Source: Neoarius graeffei
Taxonomy: Eukaryota > Chordata > Actinopteri > Siluriformes > Ariidae
Reading direction: 5' to 3'
Assembly (NCBI RefSeq): GCF_027579695.1
Contig: NC_083571.1
Coordinates: forward strand, 72,425,279 to 72,489,278
DNA: 64,000 nucleotides
The notes beneath the pieces were generated by a model. That model saw nothing but the letters and a program-made list of their open reading frames with translations, was not told the origin of the DNA and did not search any database. The position numbers and the translations under genes were made by a program. Positions 10,204 through 21,351 of this stretch are shown in pieces (position 1 is the first letter of the stretch; each line of letters opens with the position of its first letter).

Positions 10204-11346
10204 CTATGTGTCCTTGGTGAAGACTTGCATAGATGATTGTTTTGGCTTTGCAGAGGTATTGTTGATATTAACTAGGTCAGTCTGCGACATCTTATCAACT
10301 GTTTTCCTCAATGTTGGCTGAGAGAAAATTGCAAGTCTATAATGATCTGCTAAGACTTTGGTCCCAATCCAGCTGAGTTCAGTGCTATTTGGCTTGAAGA
10401 ATTCTCTGCAATTCCAGAAAAGGTTAAAATTGTCTATGAAGTTCATACCAGATGAAAAACAAGTTTTTCCAAGCCAGGTGTTAAGACTGAAGAGTCGAGT
10501 AAATGCAAAGCTTCCCCTTGCAGGGAGTGGGCCACTGATAAAAGATTGTATTCCAGTCTTATAGAGATCAGAAAAAAGTTTTCTGAAATCATCTTGGACA
10601 AACAGCTGTTCTCTGAAAACATCATTTGCTCCCACATGCACAACAATACGTTTGATAGTTTTATGCTCGGACATGAGCTTCAAAATGCTGTCTTTGGTGT
10701 CAGAGATGGATGCATTTGGAAGGCAGCAAATAATCATCCCATGTCCTTTCAAATGTCTTACAGTGGAATCACCAAGAACAAGGGTTGTGGGATCAGGTGG
10801 TGTTACGAGCTGCTTTTTGCCTCTTCCCACAGCTCTTCGGTTGTGGTGCGATCTCTTTTTACGATGTGTTTGTCCGCCTGAAAATTCCGCTTCCACATCC
10901 CTGAGGCATTCAAATTTGTTCTGAAGCCTTATGGGCTGTGGATTTTCCATAGGATTGTAAATCCTATTGTAATTTGCAGACCTGGCTCTGTTTCTAATAG
11001 CATGGCTGTGGAGCATGGGTTGCATAGTATCAGAACGAGCTGGTGTTGAGGTAATTACTCTTCTGTTTTTATTTTTGGGCCTGCCACCCATCATGTGCCA
11101 GTTTTCTGTACTCACATTTTGCCCTGTTAGATCGATGAATTCATCCACTCGATCTGCAATGCCATCGGCCTGTCGGGGTGCATTCTCTGCATTCTCAGCC
11201 ACTGTTTCTGTGCTCCTTTCCTGAGATATCGCTCTTAATTCGTCCGTCTTTGGCAGAGCATCAATCTTTGATTCCAGGATAGAAATCCTCTGTTCTAGTT
11301 CTGTGCATTTCCTGCAGGATCTCCTGGATTTTTTGCCCCCTGGCAT
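10204..11346 (-). CDS. L2 LINE ORF1, GDS esterase-like
   Basis: An intact 380-codon frame starting ATG at 11346 (MPGGKKSRRSCRKCTELEQ). Residues about 12-35 look coiled-coil with a CRKC pair. A basic linker precedes the C-terminal domain, which has LVLGDSTVRHL near residues 189-200 and VVHVGANDVF near 235; these fit blocks I and III of SGNH/GDSL esterases. Esterase-type ORF1 proteins are known in CR1/L2-type LINEs, where ORF1 binds RNA and makes RNP particles. The frame is open although ORF2 is broken, so it is probably not expressed usefully. Confidence 0.8.
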   Translation of the reverse strand: MPGGKKSRRSCRKCTELEQRISILESKIDALPKTDELRAISQERSTETVAENAENAPRQADGIADRVDEFIDLTGQNVSTENWHMMGGRPKNKNRRVITSTPARSDTMQPMLHSHAIRNRARSANYNRIYNPMENPQPIRLQNKFECLRDVEAEFSGGQTHRKKRSHHNRRAVGRGKKQLVTPPDPTTLVLGDSTVRHLKGHGMIICCLPNASISDTKDSILKLMSEHKTIKRIVVHVGANDVFREQLFVQDDFRKLFSDLYKTGIQSFISGPLPARGSFAFTRLFSLNTWLGKTCFSSGMNFIDNFNLFWNCREFFKPNSTELSWIGTKVLADHYRLAIFSQPTLRKTVDKMSQTDLVNINNTSAKPKQSSMQVFTKDT

Positions 11347-11575
11347 TTTGTTTTAAAAGCTAACTTATCTTATAAAGATGAAAAATAAAATGAAAAAAAT
11401 AGTGGAAATTAAATTAAAATTAAATTAAAAGCTTATAAAAATGAAAAATAAAATGAAAAAATAGTGGAAATTAAATGAAAAAATAAAGTAAAATAAAGAT
11501 CAAGCAGGAGCAAAGCAGGAGCAAAGCAAAGAAGTGTCCTACTCGCTTGAGTAGGAGGAGCAAAGAGAGGAGGAG
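11347..11575 (-). other. L2 LINE 5' UTR with duplicated A-rich block
   Basis: AT-rich DNA containing two tandem near-copies of a block of about 60 bp (around AAAAATGAAAAATAAAATGA and TAGTGGAAATTAAAT), then a CAGGAGCAAAG repeat near 11505-11525. It lies between ORF1 and the resumed LTR, so it is best read as LINE 5' UTR. Confidence 0.55.
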
Positions 11576-11731
11576 GAGAGCAGAGAAGAGGAGCTCCCTG
11601 ACCCCAACGCATGTGTATGACTGGATGAGTGAAGCTGAAAAGCCAAAATAAGGACAATAAAAAGTGTGTATGTGAACATCAACTCTCGCCCGCCGTGCTT
11701 CTGTGCTCCACCCACATCAGGAACTGTTACA
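11576..11731 (+). mobile_element. Ty3/gypsy 5' LTR, right fragment
   Basis: From AGAGCAGAGAAGAGG to GAACTGTTACA this matches the second half of the LTR at 17995-18314, including the AATAAAAAGTGTG polyadenylation region near 11659. It ends in CA directly before the primer-binding site. With 733-848 it makes one interrupted 5' LTR. Confidence 0.85.
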
Positions 11732-11732
11732 G

Positions 11733-11750
11733 TGGTGCCGAAACCCGGGA
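11733..11750 (+). other. Primer-binding site, gypsy copy 1
   Basis: TGGTGCCGAAACCCGGGA begins two bases after the LTR terminal CA. The TGG start fits pairing with a tRNA CCA end. The same site with one change lies after the LTR of copy 2 at 51595. I do not assign the tRNA. Confidence 0.75.
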
Positions 11751-12196
11751 CGCACAGAAGGGAACCACCCCATGGAGTCCCCATTCGAAGAGCTCATCCT
11801 TGCCCTCACTACCACCCAGCAGAACCAGTATCAAGCACTGATCACCCTCCGAAAGGAACAAGAGTCTTTGAAACCTTGATGCTGGCCCAGCAGGAAGATC
11901 GCCAGGTGTTCCGGCATCTACTCGCGTCAGCAGGGGCGCTGACAATCACTGCAGCTGGCACCCTCATGAAGATAGGCCCGCAGGGCAATCCAGAAGCATT
12001 CATTTCCATCTTTGAACAAGCAGCCGAGGCATGGGGGTGGCCGCTGGAGCAGCGCACGGTGCGCCTCCTCCAGCTCCTGACTGGCGAGATGCAGCTCGCA
12101 GCGCAGCAGCTCCCTGCTGACAGCCGACTGGTGTATGCTGACCTGAAGAAAGCCATCCTGCAGCGGGTCGGCCGCTCCCCAGAACAACATTACCAG

Positions 12197-13890
<1,694 letters not shown>

Positions 13891-14171
13891 ATTACCAGCG
13901 CTTCCAGACGCTGGCATTGGAGGAGGTCAGCCGGCCATTTGCATTCAGCCAGCAACTTCAGGCTGCCTGCCGGCGATTGCTGAGGGCGGAAGACCACGAC
14001 GCCAACGAGATCATCGATCTGGTGACACTGGAACAGTTCATCTCTCAACTTCCAGAAGGAACAGCAGAATGGGTCCAGTGTCATCGCCCGGCATCACTAG
14101 GATGAGCCATCTAGCTCGCAGAGGACCATCTGGAGGCAGCTCCGATGGCAGGCAGACGAGGCATCTCTCCT

Positions 14172-14175
14172 TGCT

Positions 14176-14223
<48 letters not shown>
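14172..14223 (+). repeat. (CT)n microsatellite in gag
   Basis: An almost pure CT run within the pyrimidine-rich region before the gag zinc knuckle. Copy 2 has only short interrupted CT stretches there (52345-52380), so the run expanded in copy 1. Confidence 0.9.
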
Positions 14224-14228
<5 letters not shown>

Positions 14229-14337
14229 CCCTCTGTCTCTTTCCCCTCCCCACCCTGTTCCCCTACCACGGAGGCGGCGGCCAGCTCCACCCCAGCCGGC
14301 CCATCGCACCCGTGGTGTCCTCCCATCTCCCTCTTCT

Positions 14338-15060
14338 GTGTCTGTGTTGTCTCCTCCTCAGGTGAGTGACTCCCATAACACCGGTGCAGAGGGAAAACCT
14401 GGGCCGGTGTGCTGGCGCAGCGGGGAGTTGGAGCATCTCCAGAGTCAGAGCTCCACCAGGGAGGTGGGAGCTGTGATCAGGATCCCCAACGTGCCAGAGA
14501 CCACCCCTGATCAGGCCGGAACGTATCGCCCACCAGTAAGTGTTCAAGGGGATACATATCACACGTTGGTGGATTCCGGTTGTAATCAGACCTCAGTTCA
14601 CCAATGCCTGGTGCAAGGTGAGGCATTGGGGAGAGCACAAGCGGTGAAGGTATTATGTGTGCACAGGGATGTTCACAATTACCCTCTAGTGTCCGTCCAT
14701 ATTCTATTCCAGGGCCAAACGCATAGAATTAAGGTGGCGGTTAACCCTCGTCTCACCCACTCCTTAATTTTGGGAACTGATTGGCCAAGGTTTAAAGAAT
14801 TGATGGAACACACAATGAGAGGTGGGTCCTGCATAAATACGTCACGGGAAGCTCCCGGTGTGGCATTGACTGGGGAAGCTGTCGCAGAGCCGTCTATGTC
14901 AGCACCTTGTCAGAGCGATGCGAGGAGGATTCCCTTGGGGATTTCCCATTAGAGCAGTTGCAAGACGAGACTCTGCAGCATACGTTTGACCAAGTGAGAG
15001 TAATCGATGGTCAAACTCTTCAGCCAAATGCGATGCCGGCCTTCCCTTATTTAGCTATTA
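14338..15060 (+). pseudogene. Gypsy copy 1 zinc knuckle and protease
   Basis: An open frame from 14338 to 14952 begins with a degenerate zinc knuckle: CWRSGELEHLQSQSS here, against CWRYGEPGHLQHQCS in copy 2, so two cysteines and the histidine context are damaged. The retropepsin follows with the active-site DSG in YHTLVDSGCNQTS and the flap/C-terminal ILGTDWP. This aspartic protease would cut the Gag-Pol polyprotein. From 14952 the reading shifts through a linker (VRVIDGQTLQPNA) toward integrase. Confidence 0.85.
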
Positions 15061-15097
15061 TTAGGGATAGGTTGTACTGAGTGACGCAGGACACTCA

Positions 15098-16022
15098 AAC
15101 TGGAGAACAGATAACTCAATTGTTGATCCCAAAGAGCCATAGGGAACTTGTATTCCATGCGGCTCACTTTAATCCCATGGCTGGACACTTGGGGCAAGAT
15201 AAAACACTAGCCCAAATAATGGCCCGGTTCTACTGGCCAGGGATTTGAGGGGACGTCTGTCGGTGGTGTGCAGCGTGCCGTGAATGCCAATTAGTCAATC
15301 CCACGGCCACTCCAAAAGCGCCTCTGTGCCCTCTCCCTCTAATCAAGACCCCTTTTGAAAGAATTGGGATGGATCTCATTGGGCCATTAGATCAGTAAGT
15401 ATGGGGATATCGCTTTATTTTATTTCTGGTGGACTATGCAATGCGATATCTGGAAGCAGTGCCTCTCAGCAATATCTCAGCATGCAGTATTGTGGAAGCG
15501 CTGTTCCGCTTTATCCCCCGGATCGGGATTCCAAAAGAAATCCTGACAGACCAAGGCACTTAGTTTATGTCACACACACTGTGCGAGCTGTATGGGTTAC
15601 TGGGGATTAAGTCTATCCGCACCAGTGTCTATCACCCACAAACGGATGGCTTAGTGGAGCGATTTAACCAAACACTCAAGAACATAATTCGGAAATTTGT
15701 AAGTGAGGATACACATAATTGGGATAAGTGGCTTGAGCCCCTGTTATTTGCAGTACGAGAGGTCCCGCAAGCTTCCAAGGGGTTTTCTCCATTCGAATTA
15801 TTATATGGGCGTAAGCTGTGTGGTATTTTGGATGTGCTACAAGAAAATTGGGAGGAGGGACCTTCACCTAGCAAGAATGAAATTCAGTACATTCTTGACC
15901 TGCGCGCAAAACTCCACACACTCACCCACTTAACCCAGGAGAATTTGCGGCAGGCACAAGAACATCAAAGCCGTCCGTATGACAGGGGCACGTGCCTTAG
16001 AGAGTTCACGCCAGAGGCGTGA
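15098..16022 (+). pseudogene. Gypsy copy 1 integrase
   Basis: Follows protease and precedes RT. The zinc-binding HHCC region is visible (HAAHFNPMAGHLGQDK ... CRWCAACREC), then the core with ERIGMDLIGPL (first D), EILTDQGT (second D) and HPQTDGLVERFNQTL (E). At least three in-frame stops occur (near 15249, 15397, 15563). The frame ends at 16022; compared with copy 2 the C-terminal GPF/Y-type segment of roughly 200 bases is missing, a deletion joining LREFTPEA directly to the linker before RT. Integrase inserts the cDNA into the genome. Confidence 0.9.
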
Positions 16023-16085
16023 CTCGGAAGGCAGAACTGGGGCCGGAGATAAAAAAAGGTAACATCTCAAAACACTGCGGTCCCC

Positions 16086-16885
16086 TGTGGAGACCACCTC
16101 TCCCTGACCCAATTCACGGAGGTGGCCAAGTTGCAGGAGGAATTTTCTGACGTGTTCTTGCCCCTACCTGGTCACACCCACTTCATAGAACACCACATTG
16201 AGATGCCCCTGGGGGTGGTGGTGCGTAGCCGCCCTTACCGCCTACCCAAACACAAAAAAAAAGTGGTCCGGGATGAATTCAAAGCCATGCTCGAGATGGG
16301 CATAATCGAGGAGTCCCACAGTGACTGGAGTAGCCCAGTGGTCCTGGTTCCCAAGACCGATGGGTCGATTCGGTTCTGTGTGGACTAAAGAAAGGTCAAC
16401 GTGATGTCTAAATTTGACGCATACCCAATGCTTCGCATTGATGAGTTGCTCGATTGGTTAGGTGCAGCTCGCTTTTATTCGACACTGGATCTATCAAAGG
16501 GATATTGGCAGATCCCCTTGACTCCTCTATCCCGAGAGAAAACGGCCTTTTCCACACCATTTGGATTACACAAATTTGTTATGCTCCCTTTTGGGTTATT
16601 TGGGGCACCCGCTAGATTAGATTAGATTAGATTAGATTAGATTAGATTAGATTAGATTAGATTAGATTAGATTAGATTAGATTAGATTCGCTTTATTCAT
16701 CCCACATTGTGGAAATTCACGTGTTACAGTAGCAAGAAAATGTCATACAGATAACAAATAAAACTGAAATAAAAATTAGACAAACGAAAGATTAAATACA
16801 GAGGGCTATTTGCATTATCTACTGTGAAAAAGTATAGAAATATTGCCTTATTGAGAGGCTCGGAAAAATTGCACATTACAGGTAG

Positions 16886-16942
<57 letters not shown>

Positions 16943-16979
16943 TATGGGGTGAGACGTATATATGTGTATGTGTGTGTGT

Positions 16980-17034
<55 letters not shown>

Positions 17035-17560
17035 TGAGTATGTATAAAAATAGTTTAAGGCCTATATTATTGCACATAATAATGTTCCAGCGGCTCATGG
17101 ACAGGGTCCTCTGCCCTCACGCTGCCTACGCGGCCGCATATCTCGATGATATAATAATCTACAGCCATGATTGGCCACAGCACCTAGAACATCTGAGGGC
17201 CATTCTAAAGTCGCTGAGGTGTGCAGGCCTCACAGCTAACCTGAAAAAGTGTGCAATTAGGCGGGTGTAAGTAACGGTATCTGGGGTTCCACTTGAGTCA
17301 TGGGCAGGCACGTCCCCAAATTAACAAGACTGCAGTGATTGTGCCCTGCCCGAGGCCCAAGACCATAAAGGGGGTGAGACAGTTCCTGGGGCTGGCTGGC
17401 TATTATCGTAGGTTTATACCTAATTATTCAGACATCACCAGCCTTTTAACCAATGTCACTAAAAAGGGGGCTCCAGATCCGGTCCAGTGGATGGAGCAGT
17501 GCCAACAGGCATTTTCTAAGGTAAAAGCTGCACTGTGTAGGGGGGCCACTTTTGCCCTCC
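16086..17560 (+). pseudogene. Gypsy copy 1 reverse transcriptase
   Basis: RT starts with FSDVFLPLPGHTHFIEHHI and continues with GIIEESHSDWSSPVVLVPK, GSIRFCVD, FYSTLDLSKGYWQIPL and FGLHKFVMLPFGLFGAPA. It is cut at about 16611 by a repeat insertion and resumes at about 17088 with FQRLMDRVL and the catalytic AAYLDDIIIYS, then GVRQFLGLAGYYRRFIPNYS of the RT thumb/connection. Stops at 16386 and near 17269 break it. This is the polymerase that copies element RNA. Confidence 0.9.
16611..17088. mobile_element. LINE tail and simple-repeat insertion in RT
   Basis: Inserted between two halves of the RT. It opens with about 14 units of ATTAG (16611-16686), then CGCTTTATTCATCCCACATT, which resembles the inverted 3' tail of a Rex-type LINE. 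It goes on to a (TG)n run at 16891-16931 and a (GATA)n run at 16981-17033. No coding sequence remains. Probable 5'-truncated LINE insertion with later repeat expansion. Confidence 0.65.
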
Positions 17561-17977
17561 CCTGACTTCTCTCTCATCTTTATTTTACAGACTGACACAT
17601 CGGACAGAGGGCTGTGGGCTGTTTTGTCCCAGAAGGTGGAGGGCGAGGAGCACCCCATGCTGTACATCAGCCATAAACTCTCGATGTGTGGAAGCAAGCA
17701 CAGCACCATTGAGAAAGAGTGCCTTGCCATCAAGTGGGCGGTCCTCGCCCTCCGATACTACCTGCTGGGGTGCCCTTTCATTCTCTGTTCAGACCACACG
17801 CCCCTTCAGTGGCTCCACCGCATGAAGGATGCCAATACGCAGATCACCTGTTGGTATCTCGCCCTCCAGCCATTTAAGTTTGAGGTGGTCCACAGGCTGG
17901 GGGCACAGATGGTGGTGGCGGACTTCCTGTCCCATTGGGGGGGAGTCTACTTCAGGCTGGACAGCTCCCTGGCCTGA
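17552..17977 (+). pseudogene. Gypsy copy 1 RNase H
   Basis: The frame carries an RNase H domain directly after RT: LQTDTSDRGLWAVLSQ (first D), HPMLYISHKL, STIEKECLAIKWAV (E), PFILCSDHTPLQWL (D) and VVADFLSHWGG (final D). It removes RNA from the RNA-DNA hybrid. It ends at 17977, 18 bp before the 3' LTR, so RNase H is the last pol domain. Confidence 0.9.
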
Positions 17978-17994
17978 GCCGGGCAGTAGGGGTA

Positions 17995-18314
17995 TGTGGC
18001 AACGGGGGAGTGACCAAGCAGCAGTTTGTGAATGGAGGGCGGGGTCGGGGAAGGTAAGTGGCTAAGTCATTACCCCTGGGGTCATTAATGTGTGTGGGTG
18101 TGTTTGTTTGTTTGTCACAAGGATTGAGCATAAAAGGAGGGGGACAGCAGAGAAGAGGAGCTCCCTGACCCCAATGCATGTGTGTGACTGAATGAATGAA
18201 TGAATGAATGAATGAAGCTGAAAAGCCAAAATAAGAACAATAAAAAGTGTGCACGTGAACATCCACTCTCGCCTGCTGTGCTTCTGTGCTCTACCCACAT
18301 CAGGAACTGTTACA
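17995..18314 (+). mobile_element. Ty3/gypsy 3' LTR, copy 1
   Basis: 320 bp from TGTGGCAACGGGGGAG to GAACTGTTACA. It contains a TATA-like CATAAAAGG at about 18130, AATAAAAAG near 18239 and a (GAAT)n run at 18190-18213. It is directly followed by a decapitated SINE, which suggests the element landed in that SINE. Confidence 0.9.
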
Positions 18315-18890
18315 AGTGTTTAGCACTGTCACCTCACAGCAAGAAGATTCTGGGTTTGAGCCCAGTGGCCGATGAGGGCCATTCTGTGTGGAGTTTGCAT
18401 GTTCTCCCTGTGTCTGTGTGGGTTTCTTCTGGGTGCTCCGGTTTCCCCCACAGTCCAAAGACATACAGGTTAGGTTAATTGGTGGCTCTAAATCAGACCT
18501 GGGCATTTTACGGCCCGCAGGCCGCATCCGGCCCTTTGGTTCATTCTGATCGGCCCGCGTAAGGTTAATTAGAAATTACAAAATAAACGTATTTTCTAAT
18601 TTTACCTCATGCATGGACTGAATGTGCATTGCTTTTATTTTAAAGTTGTGTTCAACAAAAATGCAATGCGCACGGCATGAGTATGACATGAAATCCCACA
18701 AAACCTAATCCCGCGATAACTACTTCCGTAATTTGTCCAGACCAACCACAAACTTGTACGTCATCCTTCAAGCGGTCCAGCCAATCACATAGTGTGACGT
18801 CACCAGCAGGCGCCGGAGCCCGAGCAGATCTGATACCTACACCGAATCGAAGTTGTTGCGAGCAGATCACAGGAAGACTTTAGCCCCCAA

Positions 18891-19071
18891 AATGTCCGCA
18901 AAAAGAAGAAAGGTAGATGCCGAATGCAGGGCTTTCAACAAAACATGGACTGCTAAGTATTTATTTACTGAAGTCAGTGATGAAGCCGTGTGTTTAGTTT
19001 GTGGAGAGCAGATCGCAGTGTTCAAAGACTGAAATTTGAGTCGGCATTACCAAATGAAAAACACCAAATGA
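18891..19071 (+). pseudogene. hAT transposase N-terminus (BED finger)
   Basis: ATG at 18891 opens MSAKRRKVDAECRAFNKTW, then YLFTEVSDEAVCLVCGEQ with the two finger cysteines and, past a stop at about 19031, NLSRHYQMK with the histidine half. This matches the start of GTF2IRD2/hAT-type transposases as I know them. Everything after about 19071 is gone. Confidence 0.75.
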
Positions 19072-19370
19072 GGTGATTAGACTACAAATGTGGGCATCAT
19101 TATTATAATATGATGTATCTTGCTTGATATTTGGAGTAGAAAGACAATATTGTGACGTCTTTATTGTGTTTTGGGCTGAATGTGACTGAAAAAAATGGTA
19201 TAAACATTCACATTTTGTTAACCATTGTTATGGGAAATTTGATTGAATAAATGACATTTTTTGTAAGGCAACCTCGTTTTTTCCATACTCTTACCAGTCT
19301 TAGCAGCTTGTAAAAACAATGTTATTTACTGCTTTATATAAAGAATTACAATTAATATTATGCAGAATTT

Positions 19371-19748
19371 GGGGCGGCACGGTGGTGTAGTGGTTAGCGC
19401 TGTCGCCTCACAGCAAGAAGGTCCTGGGTTCGAGCCCCGGGGCCGGCGAGGGCCTTTCTGTGTGGAGTTTGCATGTTCTCCCCGTGTCCGCGTGGGTTTC
19501 CTCCGGGTGCTCCGGTTTCCCCCACAGTCCAAAGACATGCAGGTTAGGTTAACTGGTGACTCTAAATTGACCGTAGGTGTGAATGTGAGTGTGAATGGTT
19601 GTCTGTGTCTATGTGTCAGCCCTGTGATGACCTGGCAACTTGTCCAGGGTGTACCCCGCCTTTCGCCCATAGTCAGCTGGGATAGGCTCCAGCTTGCCTG
19701 CGACCCTGTAGAAGGATAAAGCGGCTAGAGATAATGAGATGAGATGAG
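19371..19748 (+). mobile_element. tRNA-derived SINE, copy 3
   Basis: Near-consensus copy, very similar to copy 1, with perfect 14 bp duplications ATTATGCAGAATTT at 19357-19370 and 19749-19762. Nested in a hAT element that is itself nested in another SINE copy. Confidence 0.95.
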
Positions 19749-20456
19749 ATTATGCAGAATTTAGTTCAGCTTTTTGGTCCGGCCCTCCACAAAATTTTCT
19801 GTTTTTCATGTGGCCCCATGGAAAAAATAATTGCCCACCCCTGCTCTAAATTGACCTTAGGTGTGAATGAGAGTGTGAATTGTTGTTTGTCTCTATGTGT
19901 CAGCTCTGCCATGATCTGACAACTTGTCCAGGGTGTACCCTGCCTCTTGCCCATAGTCAACTGGGATAGGCTTCAGCTTGCTTGTGACCCTGTAAAAGGG
20001 ATAAGTGGTTATGGATAATGGATGGATGTAATTGCAAAATGAATTGTGCAAAGCTTTATTTCATACAATGTTTATTATCTTGCACACTGATAACTGAGTT
20101 ATATGTACTGTAGGTTTTCATATACAGTGGTGCTTGAATGTTTGTGAACCCTTTAGAATTTTCTATATTTCTCCATAAATATGATCTAAAACATCATCAG
20201 ATTTTCACACAAGTCCTAAAAGTAGATAAAGAGAACCCAGTTAAACAAATGAGACAAAGATATTATACTCAGTCATTTATTTATTGAGGAAAATGATCCA
20301 ATATTACATATCTGTGAGTGGCAAAAGTATGTGAACCTCTAGGATTAGCAGTGAATTTGAAGGTGAAGTTAGAGTCCGGTGTTTTCAGTCAATGGGATGA
20401 CAATCAGGTGTGAGTGGGCATACGTTTTTTTTTTAAAGAACAGGAATCTATCAAAG

Positions 20457-20827
20457 GGCAGCACGGTGGTGTAGTGGTTAGCGCTGTCGCCTCACAGCAA
20501 GAAGGTCCAGGTTCGAGCCCCGTGGCCGGCAAGGGCCTTTCTGTGCGGAGTTTGCATGTTCTCCCCATGTCCACGTGGGTTTCCTCTGGGTGCTCCGGTT
20601 TCCCCCACAGTCCAAAGACATGCAGGTTAAGTTAACTGGTGAATCTAAATTGACCATAGGTGTGAGTGTGAATGGTTGTCTGTGTCAATGTGTCAGCCCT
20701 GTGATGACCTGGCGACTTGTCCAGGGTGTACCCCGCCTCTCTCCCGTAGTCAGCTGGGATAGGCTCCAGCTTGCCTGCGACCCTGTAGAACAGGATAAAG
20801 TGGCTAGAGATAATGAGATGAGATGAT
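20457..20827 (+). mobile_element. tRNA-derived SINE, copy 4
   Basis: Full-length SINE in the Tc1 body, flanked by perfect 13 bp duplications GAATCTATCAAAG at 20444-20456 and 20828-20840. Confidence 0.95.
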
Positions 20828-20894
20828 GAATCTATCAAAGTCGGATCTTCACAACACGTTTGTGGAAGTGTATTATGGCATGAACAAAGGAGAT

Positions 20895-21345
20895 GTCTGA
20901 GAAAGAAGAAAGAAAGAAAGAAAGAAAGCACAACTTTATTCATCACACACTTGCGAAATTTCCTCTCTGCATTTCACCCATCTGAAGCAGTGAGCACACA
21001 CAGGCACACACGTGAACAATGAGCACACACGTATTCATGTTAAAACTGTTAATGTTATAGTCATGCTGTCTGTTGTTGCCCAAATGAGGATGGGTTCCCT
21101 TTTGAGTCTGGTTCCTCTTGAGGTTTCTTCCTCATGTCGTCTGAGGGAGTTTTTCCTTGCCACCGTCACCACAGGCTTGCTCATTGGGGATAGATTAGGG
21201 ACAAAATTAGCTCATGTTTTAAGTCGTTCAAATTCTGTAAAGCTGCTTTGCGACAATGTTTATTGTTAAAAGTGCTATACAAATAAACTTGACTTGACTT
21301 GATATGCACACGTGAGCAATGAGCACACACACATACCAACGCTTT
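20895..21345 (+). mobile_element. Retroelement 3'-tail insertion in Tc1
   Basis: Begins with (AAAG)n and CACAACTTTATTCATCACAC, repeats GAGCACACAC blocks, and includes CTCATGTCGTCTGAGGGAG and AAGCTGCTTTGCGACAATG, ending in a CTTGACTTGACTTGA tail near 21301. The last part resembles the shared 3' end of common fish LINE/SINE families. No coding capacity. It separates the Tc1 transposase start from its body. Confidence 0.6.
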
Positions 21346-21351
21346 TTCTGA

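Larger units (their letters stand above)
849..11575 (-). mobile_element. L2-clade LINE, full span with insertions
   Basis: A non-LTR retrotransposon on the minus strand. Its 3' end is at about 849, where the plus strand reads AAGGCAAGGCAAG followed by TTTATTTATA, a tail common on fish L2-type LINEs. Its 5' UTR reaches about 11575. The order is ORF1 with a GDS esterase-type domain, then ORF2 with endonuclease, reverse transcriptase (RT) and an L2-type C-terminus. It is interrupted by a SINE at 1032-1406 and a composite DNA transposon at 1997-7164. Frameshifts and stops make it inactive. It sits inside the LTR of a gypsy element, so it is younger than that element. Confidence 0.85.
18494..19843 (+). 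mobile_element. hAT transposon, GTF2IRD2-related type
   Basis: Inverted ends CAGACCTGGGCATTTTACGG and, at the right, AATTGCCCACCCCTG; 8 bp duplications CTCTAAAT at 18486-18493 and 19844-19851. It keeps only the N-terminus of a BED-finger transposase of the kind domesticated in vertebrate GTF2IRD2 genes, so it is an internally deleted copy. A SINE (19371-19748) inserted later. Confidence 0.85.
18315..20026 (+). mobile_element. tRNA-derived SINE, copy 2, split
   Basis: Starts mid-head (GTGTTTAGCACTGTCACC) straight after the LTR, runs to 18493, is interrupted by a hAT element, and resumes at 19844 to a ATGGATAATGGATGGATG tail near 20026. It is the most diverged SINE copy in the window. Its 5' 15-20 bases are lost at the LTR junction. 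Confidence 0.85.

Noticed and set aside
14038..14326. Open frames with Arg-Glu or Ser-Leu runs
   Set aside because: They translate the (CT)n run in the decayed gypsy gag; the same applies to 54577-54793.
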